A DNA stretch of 64,000 bases from Arvicola amphibius (GCF_903992535.2 NC_052056.1:81339790-81403789); one strand, 5' to 3'. Positions 44,635-55,640 are shown, counted from the first letter of the stretch. Translations and numbers: made by a program. The notes: generated from the letters alone by a model not told the origin.

Positions 44635-44930
44635 ATTTGCTTTCCATTGCTGTGATAAAACGCTTAGCAAAACCAGCTTGGGGAAGAAAAGAGTTTATAG
44701 CTCACAGTCCCTTGTTCGGGGAAACTGGGGCAGGAACTGGAGCAGAGACCATGGAGGAATGCTGTTTACTGGCTTGCTCTCCATGGCTTGCTCAGCTACT
44801 TTCTCATACAGCCCAGGCCTACTTGCCTGTGGTCATGGCCTCAGGCCAATCTGATGGAGGCAGTTCCTCAAGCGAGGGTCCCTCTCCCCAGGTGAGACTA
44901 TTTTGTATCAAGTTGACAAAAACTAACCAG
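44635..44930. mobile_element. MaLR-type LTR
   Basis: 'tttccattgctgtgataaaa' then 'gaagaaaagagtttatagct' then 'tcaagttgacaaaaactaac' is the same general LTR layout as 14062-14397. Confidence 0.65.
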
Positions 44931-45498
44931 AGCAGCAGGGACAGTGGGTGATCTTATCAGGTCAACCCTTGCCAACCGGGCAAACCACCACCTGCCCCTG
45001 CTTCCGTTGTCCCACCTGGCCCTCCTTCCCCCTCCTTTCTCCAGGCCTTCCTTGCTTCTCTTTACTTCATCTGGACCACCTGTGGCCACTAGGTAATCAG
45101 GGACCATCGAGTGCTGAGATGTAGGCTTGAGTTAGTTCCTAGAATAACGAAAAGGGACAGGGCAGAGGTTAATCCATCGGCAGAGTTCAGGGTTGGGCTC
45201 CCTTGGCTAAGACTTAAGTTTTCGCTCCACCACTTCTTGGCTGTGCATTCTTGGACAGGCCATGCGGAATACCTGTGACTCATAGCCTGCTCATGGGTCT
45301 GTGTGCGAAGAGACACAGCACTGCAGATCTTTGGGGGGGCCACAGGGGTGATAGTGCAGGGTGTTGCGTCATCCTGCTTGCTGGGAGTTGCTTGGTGAAG
45401 GCAGCGTGTGGTGCGGAGTCTGGGAACTTCCCTTAGAGACCCAGCCAGTTACCATGCAGGTCAACACCCAAGGCTTGAAGTGCCTCAGCCAGCTGGGT

Positions 45499-45726
45499 AA
45501 GCGGTTCTCAACCTGGGGGTCGCGACCCTTTGGGGGGACACTTGAACGGCCCTGTCACAGGGGTCTAAGTCCATCAGAAAACACCAATATTTTCATTGTG
45601 ATTCGTAACAGTAGTAGCAAAATTATAGCCATGAGGTAGCAACAAAGATAATTTGATAGTTGGGGGTCAGCACAACATGGTGGACTATTTTAAGGGGTCT
45701 CAATGTTAGGAAGATGAGGACCACTG
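45499..45726. mobile_element. hAT-type nonautonomous DNA transposon (URR1-like), 8-bp target duplication
   Basis: The element starts aagcggttctcaacctgggg and ends with a decayed inverted copy of that terminus (gaagatgaggaccactg). It is flanked by agctgggt (45491-45498) and agctaggt (45727-45734), a 7/8 duplication typical of hAT. The middle has 'gtaacagtagtagcaaaatt' as in rodent URR1 elements. The family name is from memory. It ends 36 bp before exon 11. Confidence 0.85.
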
Positions 45727-45762
45727 AGCTAGGTCTTCATGAGCTCCTGTGCGTCTCTGCAG

Positions 45763-45947
45763 ATAGAGTACAATCTCATGAAGAGCTTCAAAGACCACCT
45801 GTTGGTCCTGGACATCCACCGGACCGACCAGGGCACCTACCCCACCTGCATGGTCTGGTACCCGCCGCTCACCAAGGAACTCTTCCTGCTCATCTGCAAC
45901 AGCTGCTACAAAGTGAAGCTTTTCAACTCCATCACGAAGATGTGCAG
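45763..45947 (+). CDS. Cfap251: Cfap251 exon (window exon 11)
   Basis: This 185-nt exon has the acceptor gcgtctctgcag and donor CAG|GTGCGC. It encodes IEYNLMKSFKDHLLVLD, then PTCMVWYPPLTKELF and CYKVKLFNSITKMC, ending with a split arginine codon. It contributes one WD40-like blade. A fossil hAT-type element ends 36 bp upstream, so the branch-point zone abuts transposon sequence. Confidence 0.94.
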
Positions 45948-46359
45948 GTGCGCCCCGGGGCAGCCGCTGGTGGGCCGGCCGCCCCCATGACTCAGCCACT
46001 GATGTGCCCGCCACCCCTATGACCTCCATTGCTCGGCCTCCCCCCCCCCCAATTGGTAACAGTTCATCCCTTCCCCTTCTCAAAGGGATAACCTAAGTCA
46101 GGTTTGCACAAAAGCAAAAGCACACAATGGGGCCATACCTGAATAAGGATGCCAGTGTGGCATCCTTGCTTTAAGCCAGGTACCGGGGAGGCAGGGGACC
46201 TGGAGCTTGATGCCTGTGTATCTCTCTGAAGGATACAGCCCTGGAATCCAGAAGTCACTGGTGTTCCAAAACCAGCCATCCTTTTCCACACAGGAAAAAA
46301 AAAACCAAACCTAAACCAAAGCCAACCATTTAACAAAACATGCCAGTTGTTTGGTTTTT

Positions 46360-46462
46360 GTTGTTGTTGTTTTGATTTTATTTTGAGAGAGGGTCTCACT
46401 CTGTAGTCCTGGCCTCTGCCTCCTGAGTCCTGGGATCACGGGTATGTGCGGCCATGCCCAGC
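46360..46462 (-). repeat. B1 SINE fragment
   Basis: 'ttttgagagagggtctcact' and 'gggtatgtgcggccatgccc'. Confidence 0.75.
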
Positions 46463-47914
46463 GTGTTTGATTCTTCTCCCACTGCTTCTCAGAGGCGTTT
46501 TGTCCAGCTGATTGCATTCATTTGTTTGTTCATTCCTTACATGGGCCAGGTAGTGTTCCCGGTGGTGAACAAAGCCCCATCGTGGGGTGGACACTTTAGT
46601 AATGGGGACAACACAGTAGCAAGTAGGTAGCCGTGGTAGCTCTGCACACAAAGACTGGAGAGACAGGCGTCCTGAGGCAGTTCCTGGGAACAGAAAGGCT
46701 GCTGTCTTCAAAGAGTACGGGGAGGAGGGTTTTAGGGAGGGAGGAATTAATCGGGATTTAGGACATTTGGGGGAGAGCCCACAGCTGGGATCTGCAGGAA
46801 CAAGGTGTTTGGGGTCTTGAAACTTCTTTGAAAGTGGCTTGGTTGGAGTAGAGTTGGGGAAGGGTGAGTGGAGAGAGTGGGGAGGGCACCCCGCAGGGCA
46901 GCTGGCCTCTAGTGTCTACCCCATGGCTGGGCTGTGGGTACAGCAAGGGGAGGAGGCTATTCTGTGGAGATGATAGTGGCCTGAAGTAGCCGGGAAGGGT
47001 CGGACGCTGGCTGCATCTGGGGACAGGGCCAACAGCATTTGCTGAGAGCAAAAGGTGAGTGAGAGCAAGCGTAGGCTTTCCTGCATACCTTGAAGACCGA
47101 GGCCCACATAGCCAGAAAAATGGAATTGACCTCAATGGGTGGGGGCACAGACAGGGAAGGATAGATCTGAGATCAGTAAATTCCACGTTTGGACAAGGCA
47201 AGTTCTAGACCCCACTCCGTGTGACAGCACCCAAGTTATGCACTTGATTCTGGGTGGAGGCCGGTGGGGGTCAAGAGCAGAGGGTGTTAAAGCTGTGGGA
47301 AGGAGGCTGCGGAAAGGTGGATGGGCCACACCCAGGGCACCCACGGCTGCGTTTTCCTCCCTCAGAGGTGTCCTTCTGTTGGGTGTGGTCATAGATTCTG
47401 CAAGACCTGCGGGTCCCAGATTTCCCTCACCTTGGACATGGACCTTGTGTGCTGTCCCTGCAGCAGGGTCCCTGTCTTCAGTTTCCCAGAGCCTTGCAAA
47501 GTGCTGTCCCTTTGAGGTTTGGGGAGGCTTCATAATTTCTGGACAGTTAGGCAGGCAGTTTGGTCAAGATTCAACCCTTGGCTCTTGCTCTAACTTGGCC
47601 CTCTGCAAGGGACTGCACAGAGGGTTAGACCCTTTGGGGAGGGAGCCTCTCTGCCGGGGATTAGATGCCAATGGGTACAACTGGAAGGCGCTGAGGCAGA
47701 AAGAATGGTGGATCGGGGAGCCAGCAGCAGTAGCAGTGTGCCCAGGCTACTGGAGGAAGAGCAGAGTTTTAATTGGTTGGTTGGGGTACTGGAATTACAG
47801 GCATGATCCATCATGGTTGGCCATGCTCATCCCTTGAAGTACATCTCAGATGAGATTTCCAGAGCCCCCTCCACCCCAGGCTCTCTTCCTCTTTGGTTTG
47901 GTTTTGTGGGTTTT

Positions 47915-48035
47915 GTTTTCACTTTGAGACACTGTCTCATTCTGCAGCCCAGGCTGACTTTAAACTTACAGTAAGCCTCCTGCCTCAACCTCTCAAGTGC
48001 AGGGATTACAAGCATGAACCATTCCTCCTGCCCAC
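47915..48035 (-). repeat. B1 SINE
   Basis: 'tgcagcccaggctgacttta' to 'aagcatgaaccattcctcct'. A small B1 end also lies near 47785-47825. Confidence 0.75.
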
Positions 48036-48309
48036 TTCACCCTAACCAAGAACAGTTCTTTTCCAGATGGTGGGAGGAAAAATAACAGAGCCCTTACATC
48101 TTATGACAGGAAGTGAAATCTGGCAGTGTTTAAAATACTTGAGAAAATGGGTGAAGAGCTTCAGGGTGCTCTTCATGTTCCCTCTTTAACGGACACACAC
48201 TTCTGGGCAAAGAACATCCCTGGAGATGCCTAGTCAGTCCTAGAAACCGAATTCAAGGTAGGCGACAGCATGCCTCAGGCTTGTAGCTCCTGCTAACTGT
48301 TAATCACCA

Positions 48310-48470
48310 GTGGAGACAGAGGTGTAGGGTGGGGAGTATGTGTGTGGTGAGTGTGGTGTATGTTGTGGTGTGCATGTGTGGTGTGTTTATGTGCGTGTTT
48401 GTGTATGTGGTGTGTGTAGTCTGTGTGTGTGGTATGTGGTGTGTGTGGTATGTGTGTGTGGTATGTGTTC
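48310..48470. repeat. Imperfect (TG)n-rich region
   Basis: Runs of TGTG interrupted by gg, a and c, for example 'gtgtggtatgtggtgtgtgt'. Confidence 0.85.
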
Positions 48471-48535
48471 ACGTTTCTGTCTATTGATCATCCATCTGAT
48501 AACTCAAAGCATTGTCTAAGAAAACAGCGTACAGG

Positions 48536-48673
48536 GCTGGAGAGATGGCTCAGTGGTTAAGAGCCCTGTGTTCAGTTCCCAGCATCACATGTCTGTAACT
48601 CCAATTCCAGGGGATCTGACACAGACATACATGTAGGCAAAACACCAATGCACTTAAAACAAAATAAATAAAT
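48536..48673 (+). repeat. B2 SINE
   Basis: The head is ggctggagagatggctcagt. Its A-rich tail (aaataaataaat) is the target of the adjacent LTR insertion. Confidence 0.9.
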
Positions 48674-49046
48674 TGATGTGGGAGGTCCTTCTGTATATGT
48701 GTTGCTTTTATTAGTTCATGAATAAAGAAACTGCTTTGGCCTGTGATAGGGCCGAATAGAGCTAGGTGGGAAAACTAAACTGAATGCTGGGAGAAAGGAG
48801 GCAGAGTCAGGAGATGCCATGTATCTGCCAGAGGGGAAAGACGCAAGCTGTCAGCTAGAACCTTGCCAGTAGGCCATGAGCCTCATGGTAAAATATAAAA
48901 TAATGGAAATGGGTTAATTCTATATGTAAGAGCTAGCTAGCAATATTCTTAAGTGATTGGCCAAGCAGTGATTTAATTAATACAGTTTCTGTGTGATTAT
49001 TTCGAGTCTGGGCAGCTGGGAACCGAACAAGCAGCCTCCTACTACA
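48674..49046 (+). mobile_element. Solo LTR with perfect target duplication in a B2 tail
   Basis: This 373-bp LTR has TG...CA ends and is flanked by ataaat on both sides (48668-48673, 49047-49052). It is in host-gene sense and carries gaataaag, a polyadenylation signal, near 48720. It is the best-preserved copy of its family here. Confidence 0.93.
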
Positions 49047-49093
49047 ATAAATAATTTAAATAAGATAAGATAAATCTATTAAAAAGAAGAAAA

Positions 49094-49250
49094 TAGTGTA
49101 TACGGCAGGAGGAAATAACTCCTCAGGTAAAAAGTACTTGCCACACGAGGCCAAGTGTGAAAAATTGACCCCTCAAAGTTGTCCACGTGGCATGTGTGCA
49201 CCGACCAGCCCTATCATACACACACAATAACAAAAAAACAAAATTAAAAC
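49094..49250 (+). repeat. B3-type SINE
   Basis: 'agttgtccacgtggcatgtg' and the CACACACA-AATAAC tail. The head is degenerate. Confidence 0.55.
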
Positions 49251-49639
49251 AAAAAACTGCCATTACTTCTCAGCCTCTTGGGTAACCTCAAGTATAGGAA
49301 ATAACTTAGCAAGGTTGGAAGTCAAGTTCATAGAGCATTTAAATGAAGGGCACATTAAATGAAGGGCACTGTATAGCCACCTCTTCTTCCCTTGCATAAG
49401 GCATCTCTTGAGTTAGAAAAATAATAAGTCTGGTAGCCACAGTTCAACTGGGAAGCATTGTCTTCTCATGAGGAATCAGAAAAAGAATTTTAAAATGCAT
49501 TTTAGGTGTTTGAAAGGCTATGGCAAGGCAGCTCGCAGAAGACCAATAACCGTAGGGGCAGATGCTCAGCAGCCTCTCTTGATGAGGCAGACGAAAGCAA
49601 GACATCATTTTTTACAAATGGGATTAGTAAAGATAAAAG

Positions 49640-50090
49640 TGATTGATGGTGTGGAGCCTTGGCAAGAATGCGGGGAAGCAGGCTTGCTCGTCCAGCCACT
49701 GGTGGGGGTGTAAATTGGCGTAACCTTTGGGGAAAGCAATTTGTCACCCTCTGTTAAATTTTATACCCTCTGACGTCTAGGAATGGAGCCTGGAGAAGTG
49801 CCCTGTGCTAGCCCAGACATAAGTAAAAGGATCTCTTGTATGGAGATATGTTTTGAAATGGAAACATTCAAATGTCCGTTAATAGGGCATTAGTTAAATG
49901 ATGTCTTGTCAGTACACCAGAACACAATGGCGCCTTCAGCAAACAGGGAAAAATAACAAGATAACTGTCCACACAGTAACATGGCAATGTCTCCAAGATA
50001 CAGTAAGAGATAAAGCAAATTTCCAAATAAGCATGGATAGTATAATTCTCTCTTCCTATGAAATCATGTATATGTAAATTTGGGTGAGTC
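49640..50090 (+). mobile_element. Ancient L1 3' region fragment
   Basis: The order 'ggaaacattcaaatgtccgt', 'taatagggcattagttaaat', 'ctccaagatacagtaagaga' and 'gtgagtcacatg'-type text matches old mammalian L1 3' ends. Confidence 0.6.
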
Positions 50091-50394
50091 ACATGTACCA
50101 AACAATGGCCCATCTCTTTCTTGGGACAGAATTTAGCATTGTAGGATGTGGATGTTCTATTCTATGAGTGTCTGAAGGCTTGAACTTTCATTTTTGCAAT
50201 GAACATGAAATGTCTTTCAATCTGAATGAAGAGATAAGAGTTTTGCAGAATATTGTCAGACAGGTTGACTGTCGCTAACGGTTACATGCCTGTGTCAGGA
50301 ACTGTTCTGAGCACTTTTTGTTTTCTGTATCCACTAACTAAGGTGTGCAATTCAAGAAAGCTGCTGTCACACCCAAAGGGTAACTGGTTCCTGG

Positions 50395-50600
50395 GCTGGC
50401 AGTTTGGCTCCGTTTGTAGAATGCTTGCTTACCATGTACAAAGTTCTGAGTTCTCTACCTTGTGCCTAATAAGCCAGGGATGCATGCCTGGAGTGCCAGC
50501 ACTTGGGAGTGAAGGCAGGAGGGCCAGAAAGTCAAAGCTGTATCCTCAGCTACATAGTGAGTCTGAGGCCAACCTAGACCACATGAAAAAGCAGAGCAAA
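50395..50600 (+). repeat. ID-like SINE followed by B1
   Basis: The ID-like part is 50395-50470 ('gtagaatgcttgcttaccat'). The B1 is 50470-50600 ('ggagtgccagcacttgggag'). Confidence 0.65.
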
Positions 50601-50639
50601 ACCAAAGAGCACACTTTGGTTCCCATCGGTAGCCACGCC

Positions 50640-51000
50640 CTGTCCCTGCATCCCTACGTCCCTGGAAACCACTGGCCTGCTTCTGTCCTCTGAACCTGTC
50701 TGTTCTCTACATGATTTCATGTTATAGATGGAGTCACACAGCATGTGACCCTCTGTGTCTGGCTTCTTTCACTTAACGTGGTCTTGAGACTCACCCACTT
50801 TGGGACGTGAACTAGTGCATTGTTGTTCTGGCTGAGGATTGGCCCTTCCTGCCCACCCATGCATCTGCGGATGGCGCTAGACATTTGCATTGTTTCCATT
50901 CTGTAGTGGTCCTGAGCACTAGGGTATAGGATCCGGTGTTCACAGACCTGCATACTTTCTTGAATGACCCTAGGATTGGAGTTTCTACAGCTCCTACTCC
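50640..51000 (-). mobile_element. Ancient L1 3' region fragment
   Basis: 'atagatggagtcacacagca', 'tggcttctttcacttaacgt' and 'attgtttccattctgtagtg' follow the reverse complement of the old L1 region seen also at 4380-4520. Confidence 0.55.
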
Positions 51001-51654
51001 CCACAACTTCCCCAACCAGGGACAACAGTCCCTGTCTTCTCATACCTTGTCCCTGTTCCCCTGCCTCTGCCCACTTGCCAACATGTGGTAGGGCCTTAGG
51101 AAAAGGCATTAGCTGTTACGTTGTCTACCCGGTGGGCATTGTAGTGTTTCAAAGTGCTGAGTCTCTCACAGCCCAATACAGAAAGCTCACCTTGAACAAT
51201 GTTCCTGCCAGTGTGTCCCCTTGCTCTGCCTCCTGTCTCTTTCCCATCATCGCCTGTGCCTCTTAGATCCGTGTCCCCTGCCTTTACCTTCTTCCTGAGT
51301 CCCATTCTACTACAGGCTCTTCTCTCTGCCTCGGATCCATCATTCTGAGCACAGTCAGCTGCCCCACTAGGAATACGTTACCCCAGACCCTGGGGCTCCA
51401 TGGCATCTCCGCACTGCTCACTTCAAACAGCTCCTTGTCTCCTGTCCCTGCCGGTCTGTGGCCTCAGTAGCAGGGGCTAGACCTTGCACATTTCTGCGCC
51501 CTGACTACCTCACGCCTGGCGTGAAGAGGTACTCACAAGACTGGTGTGGTAGGGTCGGTTCTCTTTTATCCAGCACTTGCAGCCCGCAATGGGACCTCAC
51601 CTTAGAGCAGACCCCTGTTTGGGGAAGCAGCTGGAGTTAGGGTAACCCAAGCTG

Positions 51655-51762
51655 GGTACCATGGGTGGCGTATACCTGCAATCCCAGCTCGGCAGGAGGC
51701 TGAGGCAGAAGGCGCTCTTGAATCTAGGAGTCTGAAGCCAGCCTGAGCAAAATATCAAGTGC

Positions 51763-51802
<40 letters not shown>

Positions 51803-51830
51803 GGAGGGAGGGAGGGAGGGAGGGAGGAGT
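51655..51830 (+). repeat. B1 SINE with (GA)n and (GGGA)n tail
   Basis: The B1 is 51655-51765 ('tgcaatcccagctcggcagg'). The purine microsatellite runs from 51769 to 51827. Confidence 0.8.
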
Positions 51831-51978
51831 GGATAAATACTGCCACTGCCGTGCCCGAAGGCCTGAGTTCAGTCCTCGGGATGGAAGGAAAGGAGGGCTC
51901 CTCCCAGAAGCTGTGCACACTACCGCACATGGCACAGAGTAATAGATTATAAAATCCAGCTAAAGAGGCCTGACCAGA

Positions 51979-52095
51979 GTCACTACAACCTGATGCAACC
52001 ATGGATTTGGTGACCTGTGTCACTACAATTTGACACAACGATGGATTTGGTGACAGTGTCACTACAACTTACACAACAATGGATCTGGTGACCAG
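51979..52095. repeat. About 40-bp tandem repeat, three copies
   Basis: gtcactacaa... units begin near 51979, 52017 and 52056. Each ends in 'atggatttggtgac'-type text. Copies are moderately diverged. Confidence 0.85.
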
Positions 52096-52434
52096 TTTAA
52101 AGACGTCTGGAACAGAGGGTGGTGTCTCATTCCAGTCTGTGGGCCTGTTGAGTGTCTGCTTGCATCCTGCCAAGTGTGCCATTTCCTCACAGGCTGTTTT
52201 CTTGTTAGTTGTTCAATACCATTTCTTAGGACATAGTGTCAGAAGGGAAAGCCTACACCGCAGCCACAGGAGCTCCCCGCACAGGCAGCTTCCCTCAAGC
52301 CCACTATAATTGCTGTCGGGAGCCAATGCCCCTTCTTTACAGCAGTCGCTGGCAGCACTTGATTGAGAGGTTCTTACGTAGAGATTAGCTGAGTGACAAG
52401 ACAGGAAATCCAGAATCGTAAGTACATAAGGACT

Positions 52435-52600
52435 CCAGTGTAGAGGTGTGTGCCTGTAACCCCCGCACTCAGGAGACTGAGGCAAGGATTCTAAAATCCC
52501 AGGCCAGCCTGGACTAAATAGCAAGACTCTGTGTCTTAAAACAAAAAAAGCAGCAACAACAACAACATCAACAAAAAACCCAAACCCTAAACAACACAAC
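52435..52600 (+). repeat. B1 SINE with A-rich tail
   Basis: 'aggtgtgtgcctgtaacccc' to 'ctgtgtcttaaaacaaaaaa'. Confidence 0.78.
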
Positions 52601-52687
52601 ACAACACAACAATTGGTATGGTAGTACCGATTATAGTCTTAAAATATACATTGAAGTTTATGGAGTTTGCACTTTTTTCCTACATAG

Positions 52688-52802
52688 AAAGACACTTCTT
52701 GGACCAGCTTATGGGTCGCCTATTGAGCACACACAGGTGCTCCCTGTTAGATCCACATTAGAGCTGCAGAAGCGTTACCTGGTGTTCATCAACAAAGACA
52801 AG
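52688..52802 (+). CDS. Cfap251: Cfap251 exon (window exon 12)
   Basis: This 115-nt exon has the acceptor ttttcctacatag and donor AAG|GTAGGC. One base completes an arginine codon, then KTLLGPAYGSPIEHTQVL and ending RYLVFINKDK. It links two WD40 blades. The preceding intron is 6.7 kb and contains a solo LTR, SINEs and old L1 fragments. Confidence 0.93.
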
Positions 52803-52854
52803 GTAGGCTTCCCTTCTCTGTCCCTGCAAGACGATTGTGCAATGATCTAAAGAA

Positions 52855-53040
52855 CTTGAGGTCCAGGGCCCATGAGACAGCCAATCAGGAAAGGTGCTTA
52901 CTGCCTCATCTGGGGACCCACGTTTGAGCCCTGGAACCTGGTGAGAGGAGAGACTACCTTGGGAAGGTTGTTCTTTACTTCTAAACAGGCACAGTGGCAC
53001 AAATGTCCTTTCCCAAAGAAATAATCTCAATAATACAACA
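52855..53040 (+). repeat. B3-type SINE, degenerate
   Basis: 'aaaggtgcttactgcctcat' and 'ttgagccctggaacctggtg' are typical. Confidence 0.6.
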
Positions 53041-53164
53041 AATGATAAGACCCATGGGTCCTTAGTTCTGCTGCAGAGAATTACCTACATATGGGTCATT
53101 GACCAAACTGAAAATTATCACAGATTAGAGAGAATGGCTTCTGGGAGGCATTTCTTTCTTTTGG

Positions 53165-53345
53165 TTTTAATTTTTTAGTGTGTGTACATGCACACACCTA
53201 CACACGCACTCGTGAACATGTGCCACAGTATGCCAAAGGACAGCTTTCAGGAGTCTGTTCTCTCCTTCCACCACATGGGTCCTGGCGGTAGAAGCCAGTC
53301 AGGCCTGGCAACAAGTGCTTTTACCCACTGTGCCATCTCTCAGGA
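53165..53345 (-). repeat. B3-type SINE
   Basis: 'gttctctccttccaccacat' and 'cccactgtgccatctctcag'. Confidence 0.75.
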
Positions 53346-53613
53346 GATGTTTTCAAATAGAGTTCTCAAAGTTTCCCAGTGAAAACTCATAGACTTCCAA
53401 ATTATGCTTTTCTTTCTTTTTATTGACCTGGAACAATCTAATTTACACGGAAGATACACCAATCAGTTGTACCTAGTTGTATGTTGACTCTGACAGATGG
53501 CTCCAGATGTGTGCATGTTAGCACAAGCATCTGGAGGTGAAGCCTGGGTATGTCAGGCTAGCTTGAGACTCAGGTACGCAAGTCTGAATATCTAACTACA
53601 CTTGCCTCCCTAG

Positions 53614-53777
53614 GTTGGACTCCAGATCTTACCAGTTGACGGCAACCCACACAAAACATGTGCTGTTATTTGCCACCCAAACGGGGTGGCTGGAATGACC
53701 CTTTCCTATGATGGCCGCTATGCCTTCACATCCGGAGGCCAAGATTGCTCTGTGGTTCAGTGGGAAATCAACTTAAG
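53614..53777 (+). CDS. Cfap251: Cfap251 exon (window exon 13)
   Basis: This 164-nt exon has the acceptor cttgcctccctag and donor AAG|GTACTT. It encodes VGLQILPVDGNPHKT, AVICHPNGVAGMTLS and YAFTSGGQDCSVVQWEIN. The sequence from CHPNGVAGMTLSYDGRY to SVVQWEI is a textbook WD40 repeat, probably the last of the propeller part. It ends with two bases of a serine codon. Confidence 0.94.
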
Positions 53778-53824
53778 GTACTTGAAGGGACATACCCTGG
53801 CCCCATAAGGAAGTGTAGACATCT

Positions 53825-53839
53825 TTTTAAAAATGTATT

Positions 53840-53870
<31 letters not shown>

Positions 53871-54020
53871 CGCGTGCATGTGTGTTAGTATGCACTTTTG
53901 CATGTGAGTGCTTGAGAAGGCCAGAAGAGGGCACTGGATCTCCAGGACTTGGAGTTCATGCAGTTGTGAGCCACCCACATGAGTGCAAGCGCTTTTAACT
54001 GCTGAGCCGTTGCTCCAGCC
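53825..54020 (-). repeat. B2-like SINE with TG/CG tract
   Basis: It ends 'tgagccgttgctccagccct'. The tail contains the alternating tract 53839-53885, a 47-bp perfect purine-pyrimidine alternation. Confidence 0.8.
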
Positions 54021-54044
54021 CTTGGACCCCTTCTTTTCATTCAC

Positions 54045-54110
54045 TTGCAGCAGACAGCTATAGAGTGCCTGCCACGTGCCCACTCTGTGCTAGGACAAAA
54101 CAGTACCTGG
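54045..54110 (+). repeat. MIR-like ancient SINE fragment
   Basis: 'tagagtgcctgccacgtgcc' and 'actctgtgctagg' are the typical MIR core. Confidence 0.55.
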
Positions 54111-54469
54111 TTCTAAGGATGCTTCCTGGTGACATTATGTGCAGATCAAAGGCTGCTGTGCAGCCTCACGGACCATTTGTTAAATTTCCAGCTTGAATGG
54201 TGAAAATGCCCCCGGCTCTGCCTGACTCCCTGAAGTTTCTCAGTATCTGAACATTCTCATGCTGGCCAGAGAGACCAAGGCTAAGACTTCAAAGTGGGCA
54301 TTGCAGAAACAGTAAGGGTGAATTAAGAATCTGCTCCTCCCTGCCCTGAAAGGAGACCTGCTCACCTAAAGTGAGGCTGGAAAATACTAGACTTGTACAT
54401 CAGAGTAAGAATATAGGTACTCTAGGGTAGAGTCTCGGCTCTAGAACCCGGGTGGTTTTCTTCATGGCG

Positions 54470-55129
54470 CTAATCCTTTGATTCTGCTTGTGAAGTGGAA
54501 CTAACAGCTTTTACAGAGTCCTGTAAGGACCGTACAGGCTTACACAGGTGATGCAGTAACCAATATATAAATTGCGGCATCCTTCTTTCTTCTCTTCCTG
54601 AAAAGGGCATTTGTGTTTCAGATGGGACAGGCATTAAGGTGACCCTCTCATCCATCTCAATGCAGTGATCTGAACCAGGGCAGAGCCAAGGAGTGGGCAG
54701 CCAGGTCATGTTTCTGATGACCCTGTCCACGCAGACAGCAGAGGCCCCTTCCTCCCTCAAAAGGCTGCCTGGTTCATGGCTCCCAATAACGTCTGCCCCG
54801 CCATCTGCCAAGCGCTCCTCTTTCCCTTTATGGCAGATGTTAACACTTTTCTTTGTACCCTGAACTTGAGTGAGAAAAGCTGGCGAAATCTGCTCTGGCG
54901 CCATGATGCCTTCAGACTGCAGTTGCAGCTCTGCCTCTGCCTCTGCCATCCGGGGTAGCTGATCCAGGAAGCTTGGGGACTTGGGAACTGGAGGTGAGCT
55001 AGCTCTCCATCCAGAAGCACTTCCCCAGCAGTCCCAATGTGTCAGCCCCTTGCCACCTGCAGTCCTTGGGGCCAGTGGCGTGCTGGAGGGAGATGAAGTC
55101 TCCCCATTTTGATTTTTGGCCTCACTCAA
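54470..55129 (-). other. 219-codon antisense open frame, no known domain
   Basis: A 660-nt open frame lies on the minus strand in non-repetitive intron sequence. The start ATG is at 55129. I see no domain, signal peptide or membrane segment, and the composition is ordinary. It is most likely a chance frame; the length is unusual for intron sequence of this GC content. Confidence 0.2.
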
Positions 55130-55339
55130 AGTGGGATCCAGTAGGGATTTCCAGTAGCGTTCCTATGCTTGGCCAGAATCCAGGCTTCTGAGAATTCCAA
55201 TTTAATCTGTTGTAGGGACAAAGGATCATTATAAACTAATTAGCACTTTATTGCTGCTTCTGGTGACTTAATATGTTCAGCGTTTCACTAATGGAAAGAA
55301 ATGTAAAAGCCCCAAACAAGTAAACAATACAATTCTCTA

Positions 55340-55465
55340 CCAGGGCCCAGGCTGCAGCTCAGCTGGTAGCGTGTGTTCCCAGCATCCACCAGGGCCCAGG
55401 CTGCAGCTCAGCTGGTAGCGTGCTTACCTAGCATGCATGAAGTCTTGAGCTCCAGTCCCAGTACC
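55340..55465 (+). repeat. ID-like SINE with tandem 5' duplication
   Basis: 'accagggcccaggctgcagc' occurs twice (55340 and 55387), each followed by tcagctggtagcgtg. The second copy continues as an ID element. Confidence 0.75.
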
Positions 55466-55640
55466 ACATAGATGCATGCGTGTGCTGGCTACTTTTATAT
55501 AAGCTTGACCAAAGCTAAAGATATCTGAGAGGAGGAGACCCCAACTGAGAAAACGCCTCCACAAGGTCCGGCTGTGGGCAAGCCAGGAGAGCATTTTCTC
55601 AGTGATTGATATGAGAGGGTCCAGCCCACTGTGGTTGATG

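Larger units (their letters stand above)
44193..45762 (+). other. Cfap251 intron 10 (1.6 kb)
   Basis: It contains a 66-bp tandem duplication (44497-44628), a MaLR LTR (44635-44930) and a hAT-type element (45499-45726). I recognise nothing in 44200-44490 or 44935-45490. Confidence 0.82.
45948..52687 (+). other. Cfap251 intron 11 (6.7 kb)
   Basis: It contains B1s, a B2 with a solo LTR in its tail (48536-49046), old L1 fragments (49640-51000), a GA/GGGA microsatellite and a three-copy 40-bp repeat (51979-52095). I recognise nothing in 46000-46355, 46465-47780, 48040-48300, 49260-49630, 51010-51650 and 52100-52430. Confidence 0.8.
52803..53613 (+). other. Cfap251 intron 12 (0.8 kb)
   Basis: It contains two B3-type SINEs (52855-53040 plus, 53165-53345 minus). 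I recognise nothing in 53350-53600. Confidence 0.8.

Noticed and set aside
45706..46083. Antisense frame of 125 codons
   Set aside because: It is the shadow of exon 11.
47139..47837. 232-codon + strand frame, the longest in the window
   Set aside because: No recognisable domain; it lies within an intron and ends in a B1 fragment, and the overlapping frames on both strands are similarly open, as expected for GC-rich sequence.
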